Shown here in pieces: positions 61,343 to 64,000 of a stretch of 64,000 bases of DNA. Each line of letters opens with the position of its first letter. The first letter of the stretch is position 1. The translations under genes were made by a program, and so were the position numbers. Source of the DNA: Haliscomenobacter sp965225875 (GTDB taxonomy: Bacteria; Bacteroidota; Bacteroidia; Chitinophagales; Saprospiraceae). The notes under the pieces are model-generated. The model was not told the DNA's origin and did not search any database. It saw only the letters and a program-made list of their open reading frames with translations. The stretch lies in NCBI RefSeq assembly GCF_965225875.1, contig NZ_CBDDBS010000001.1:620001-684000 (forward strand), written 5' to 3'.

Positions 61343-62221
61343 ATGTACATGCACACACACTTTACCTTGCACAACCCCCAGAAGGGAAACCTGGCCTTTC
61401 GAATATTCCCGTTTGAAGATGCCAACCCGTTTGAGGAATTGCAACGACTCAGCTATTTCAGCATCATCCTGATTAAATCCGGTCAGGCACATTTGACGGC
61501 TGATTTTACGGAGTATGACCTATGTGCACCGTCTTTAATGGCTTTTTCGCCTTATCAGCCATACCGTTTACAAGCAGAAGGAGCCCTGCACGGTTGGGCC
61601 ATCAATTTTCATCCCGAGTTTTTCTGCATCTTCAAACACCATCAAGAGATTGCCTGCAATGGGCTTTTATTCAACAACATTTATCAAGTTCCTTACCTCG
61701 ATTTGGAAGCATCGGACGTGGTGCATTTTGAAGGCTTGATCGAACAAATGGTGGCTGAAACCCAAAAGGCTGAACTCGCTCAGTATGAATTGTTGATCGC
61801 TTACCTGAAAATTGTGTTGATCAACGCGGTACGTTTAAAGATCAATCAACAACCTGAGGTTAAAGAGGCTATGTCCAATTTGAAAGAACCTTTTGTGCTC
61901 CAAAAGTTAAAAGATGCCATTGAAGCCCATTACCGGACCAAACATTCGGCAAGTGATTACGCGGAAATGCTCAACATTACCCCCAAAGCCTTGGGCAAGA
62001 TCACCAAAACTCATTTTCAAAAGACCTTGACCGATTTAATCAGCGACCGAATCGTCATTGAGGCGAAAAGAGAGCTCTACCTCAGCGCCAAATCCATCAA
62101 GGAAATTGCTTACGAGTTGGGCTTTGACGACGAGTTTTATTTCAGTCGGTTCTTCAAAAAACGGGCAGATATTTCGCCTCAGTATTATCGGGATACGGTA
62201 GGTTTTGCGGCTGCGGTTTGA
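61343..62221 (+). CDS. AraC-family transcriptional regulator
   Basis: A 292-residue regulator with an N-terminal cupin-like sensor (about 10-150, 'IILIKSGQAHLTADFTEYDL', 'LMAFSPYQPYRL') and C-terminal HTH pair ('SASDYAEMLNITPKALGKI', 'SIKEIAYELGFDDEFYFSRF', 'FKKRADISPQYYRD'). This architecture often regulates the adjacent redox genes. It ends at the bidirectional terminator at 62239-62283. An in-frame ATG at 61349 is an alternative start. Confidence 0.93.
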   Translation: MYMHTHFTLHNPQKGNLAFRIFPFEDANPFEELQRLSYFSIILIKSGQAHLTADFTEYDLCAPSLMAFSPYQPYRLQAEGALHGWAINFHPEFFCIFKHHQEIACNGLLFNNIYQVPYLDLEASDVVHFEGLIEQMVAETQKAELAQYELLIAYLKIVLINAVRLKINQQPEVKEAMSNLKEPFVLQKLKDAIEAHYRTKHSASDYAEMLNITPKALGKITKTHFQKTLTDLISDRIVIEAKRELYLSAKSIKEIAYELGFDDEFYFSRFFKKRADISPQYYRDTVGFAAAV

Positions 62222-62238
62222 GGGAGCTTGTAGGGCAA

Positions 62239-62283
62239 AAAAAAAGCGCATAAGATCAGGTCAACTGCTTATGCGCTTTTTTT
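62239..62283. terminator. Bidirectional intrinsic terminator
   Basis: Perfect 16-bp arms AAAAAAAGCGCATAAG (62239-62254) and its complement (62268-62283) end in T-runs on both strands. It separates the convergent AraC and DUF4175 genes. Confidence 0.92.
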
Positions 62284-62295
62284 AGAAAGGATGGC

Positions 62296-64000
62296 TTACT
62301 CCCCTTTCAAGGTCTTGAAATACTCTTCCACCAAAGACTTGTAATAAGGCTTCAATGCGGGAGAAACTGTTTTATACGTCTCTACCTCCGAGCGACGTTT
62401 TTTCAGGTATTCCTCAAGAGCAGGTGGTGATTTACGTTGATAATCCTGGGCGGAATCCGATTTGCGCTTTTCATCCAATTCGCGTTCGCGCTCGGCTTTT
62501 TCGTGTTCGAGCAGGCGCGTTAGGATGTCTTGCTGGCGCTTGAGGGTTTCGTTGCTCAGTTTTTTATTGACCAGTTCGGTTTCGGTTTTGTCCATCTGAT
62601 CCAGGATGTCTTGGAGCTCTTTGCTGCCTTTGCCTTGCTGCTGCAATTTGCGCTGTTGCTTCTCTAAGGCTTTGCGAATGGCTGCTTGTTTGGCGGCCAT
62701 TTGGGCAAAATCCTTGGCATTGGGGCCTCCCTCGCCATCTTTTTGGTTCATTTTTTCACGGGCATTTTGCATCTCCTTGTTGAGTCCTTGCTGCCCGGGC
62801 GACATTTTATCCTTGGGAGTATTGCCCTCCTTACCTTGTCCTTGATTTTGTTTGCCTGGATTGGGGCAAGATTGGCTGCCCGACATCATGCCCGACATTT
62901 GTTGTTGCATGTTGTTGAGCACCTCACTGAGCATCAGTGCCAGGTCGTTGAGGCCCTTCATGGTGCGCTGCTGGCGATCGGCGGCCATTCCTTTTTCACG
63001 CTCTTCCAGCAGTTCGATGCTTTCGCGCATGTTGGTTTTGATTTCGCCTACTTTTTCGGTCACGAAAGACTCGATTTGGTACACCCTTTTACTCAGGGCA
63101 TTGAGGGTATCTTCGGCTACGCGGAAGTCGTCCTTGATTTTGAATTGGCGCTGCACCTGCTGAACGTAGCGTGGCGTATTGATCTCGGTTTTTTTCAAGC
63201 CATTGATCAAGTCTTCCTCGTCAAAGGACAAGCCTACCAGGTTTTCGAGCAATTGGCGCAACATTTTCATGTCCTCCTGCATTTGCTCCATTTGGTTCGA
63301 CTGCATTTGGGAGCGCATTTTGTTGGCCTTGTTTTTCATCTTCTGGGCCGCGCTCTTTTGTGACTTGGAGGACTTGCTGTTCTGGTTTTGCTCCAGTTGT
63401 TTTTCACTGTCCTTCATGTCTTCTTTGATGTCCTCCATCCCTTCTTTGGGGTCATCCATTTTTTGAGGATTTTCGAGTTCTTCGTTTTTCTTCTCGATGT
63501 CCTCCATTTTTTTCTCCAGGTCTTCCAACTCCTTCGTCAGCTCTTCCTGCTGTTTTTCGAGTTGTTCGTTGGATTCTTTTTTATCCTCGGTTTTTTCACT
63601 CAGTTCTTCCTGTTTTTTGGCCATTTCGTCCAGCTTGTCGGCGGCCTTATTGATTTCCTGTTCCAGTTCCAGTTGTTTGAACAGCTCTTCCATGCGTTCC
63701 AACTCATTCTCACGCTGCTCATTGCGGTCTTTCATCTCCTCCATCATTTCCAGGGCCTGGTCTTTCTCCATTTCCTGCATGAGTTTTTCGATTTTTTCCA
63801 TGAGCTCTTTCATCTCTGGGTCTTCCAGCGATTCCATGAGTTGTTCCAGCATTTCCTGCTTTTCCTTGGTTTCTTCCGGCGTTTCGCCTAGCTGATCCTG
63901 GTTTTTCTTGTTTTCCTCAAAAGCTTTTTGGGCTTCCTTGATTTGTTTTTCCAGTTCTTTTTGGCGCTCCAGCAGTTTTTCTAATTGCTTGCGGGTTTGC
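62296..64000 (-). CDS. DUF4175 family protein, C-terminal part (5' end beyond window)
   Basis: The frame is open from the stop at 62296 to the right edge, so at least 567 codons are visible and the start lies outside; the in-frame ATG at 63852 is internal. The sequence is a very long Glu/Lys/Gln/Met-rich coiled-coil ('LEDPEMKELMEKIEKLMQE'), a short globular part ('LLENLVGLSFDEEDLINGL', 'TPRYVQQVQRQFKIKDDF') and a Gln-rich tail ('KQNQGQGKEGNTPKDK'), the pattern of DUF4175 proteins (usually about 1100 residues with N-terminal membrane helices). They are envelope-linked in Bacteroidota; the function is unknown. Confidence 0.88.
   Translation of the reverse strand, partial: QTRKQLEKLLERQKELEKQIKEAQKAFEENKKNQDQLGETPEETKEKQEMLEQLMESLEDPEMKELMEKIEKLMQEMEKDQALEMMEEMKDRNEQRENELERMEELFKQLELEQEINKAADKLDEMAKKQEELSEKTEDKKESNEQLEKQQEELTKELEDLEKKMEDIEKKNEELENPQKMDDPKEGMEDIKEDMKDSEKQLEQNQNSKSSKSQKSAAQKMKNKANKMRSQMQSNQMEQMQEDMKMLRQLLENLVGLSFDEEDLINGLKKTEINTPRYVQQVQRQFKIKDDFRVAEDTLNALSKRVYQIESFVTEKVGEIKTNMRESIELLEEREKGMAADRQQRTMKGLNDLALMLSEVLNNMQQQMSGMMSGSQSCPNPGKQNQGQGKEGNTPKDKMSPGQQGLNKEMQNAREKMNQKDGEGGPNAKDFAQMAAKQAAIRKALEKQQRKLQQQGKGSKELQDILDQMDKTETELVNKKLSNETLKRQQDILTRLLEHEKAERERELDEKRKSDSAQDYQRKSPPALEEYLKKRRSEVETYKTVSPALKPYYKSLVEEYFKTLKGE

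Overview
The window looks like chromosome from a Bacteroidota bacterium, most likely the Saprospiria lineage (Haliscomenobacter/Lewinella-like). The evidence is three TonB-dependent receptors with carboxypeptidase-regulatory N-termini, very large secreted cadherin/HYR-type proteins, one of them with a type IX secretion (T9SS) C-terminal sorting domain, an ECF sigma factor paired with a membrane regulator carrying a TonB C-terminal domain, DUF4175 and DUF2851 proteins, and -7 boxes of the Bacteroidota type (TAnnTTTG). The genus is my inference. I see no rRNA, tRNA, CRISPR array, prophage or intact insertion sequence.

Layout. 0.1-5.5 kb (minus): WG-repeat protein, small membrane protein, TonB-dependent receptor, ribulose-phosphate epimerase. 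6.2-10.2 kb (plus): lipoprotein plus vanadium-haloperoxidase-like lipoprotein, then a helical protein of unknown function. 10.3-12.6 kb (minus): BtuB-like receptor under a cobalamin riboswitch. 12.7-13.7 kb: Rpn-type nuclease. 13.8-27.6 kb (minus): three tandem giant surface proteins sharing modules, probably one operon. 27.8-28.3 kb (plus): a previously hidden, stop-interrupted coding remnant. 30.0-33.0 kb: a molybdate locus (ModA, a cysteine-free molybdopterin-fold protein, a ModE-type regulator, a ModE-like operator) divergent from a cysteine-free CysH homologue. 33-45.5 kb: TolB-like propeller, TauE/SafE exporter, TonB receptor, peroxiredoxin, ECF sigma/regulator pair, SDR, GapN-type aldehyde dehydrogenase, DUF2851 protein. 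45.6-51.8 kb (minus): cell-shape operon mreB-mreC-mreD-mrdA followed by capA-like and folA. 52-62.2 kb: M16-like peptidase homologue, two Tat-signal TIM-barrel proteins each next to a regulator, small membrane proteins, YceI, an AhpD-like protein, an FMN-binding protein and an AraC regulator. 62.3-64 kb: DUF4175 protein running off the right edge.

Two things stand out. First, the intergenic DNA is unusually rich in palindromic repeats of about 25-190 bp. At least two families have two full copies in the window. One family shows paired (covarying) base changes in its stem and sits inside the cell-shape operon. Second, the molybdate locus holds two proteins of normally cysteine-dependent redox folds (sulfite-oxidase fold and PAPS-reductase fold) that contain no cysteine. 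The giant surface-protein cluster has alternating A/B cadherin units and a duplicated dockerin-like C-terminal domain. The hidden ORF at 27.8 kb was found by translating intergenic DNA by hand.
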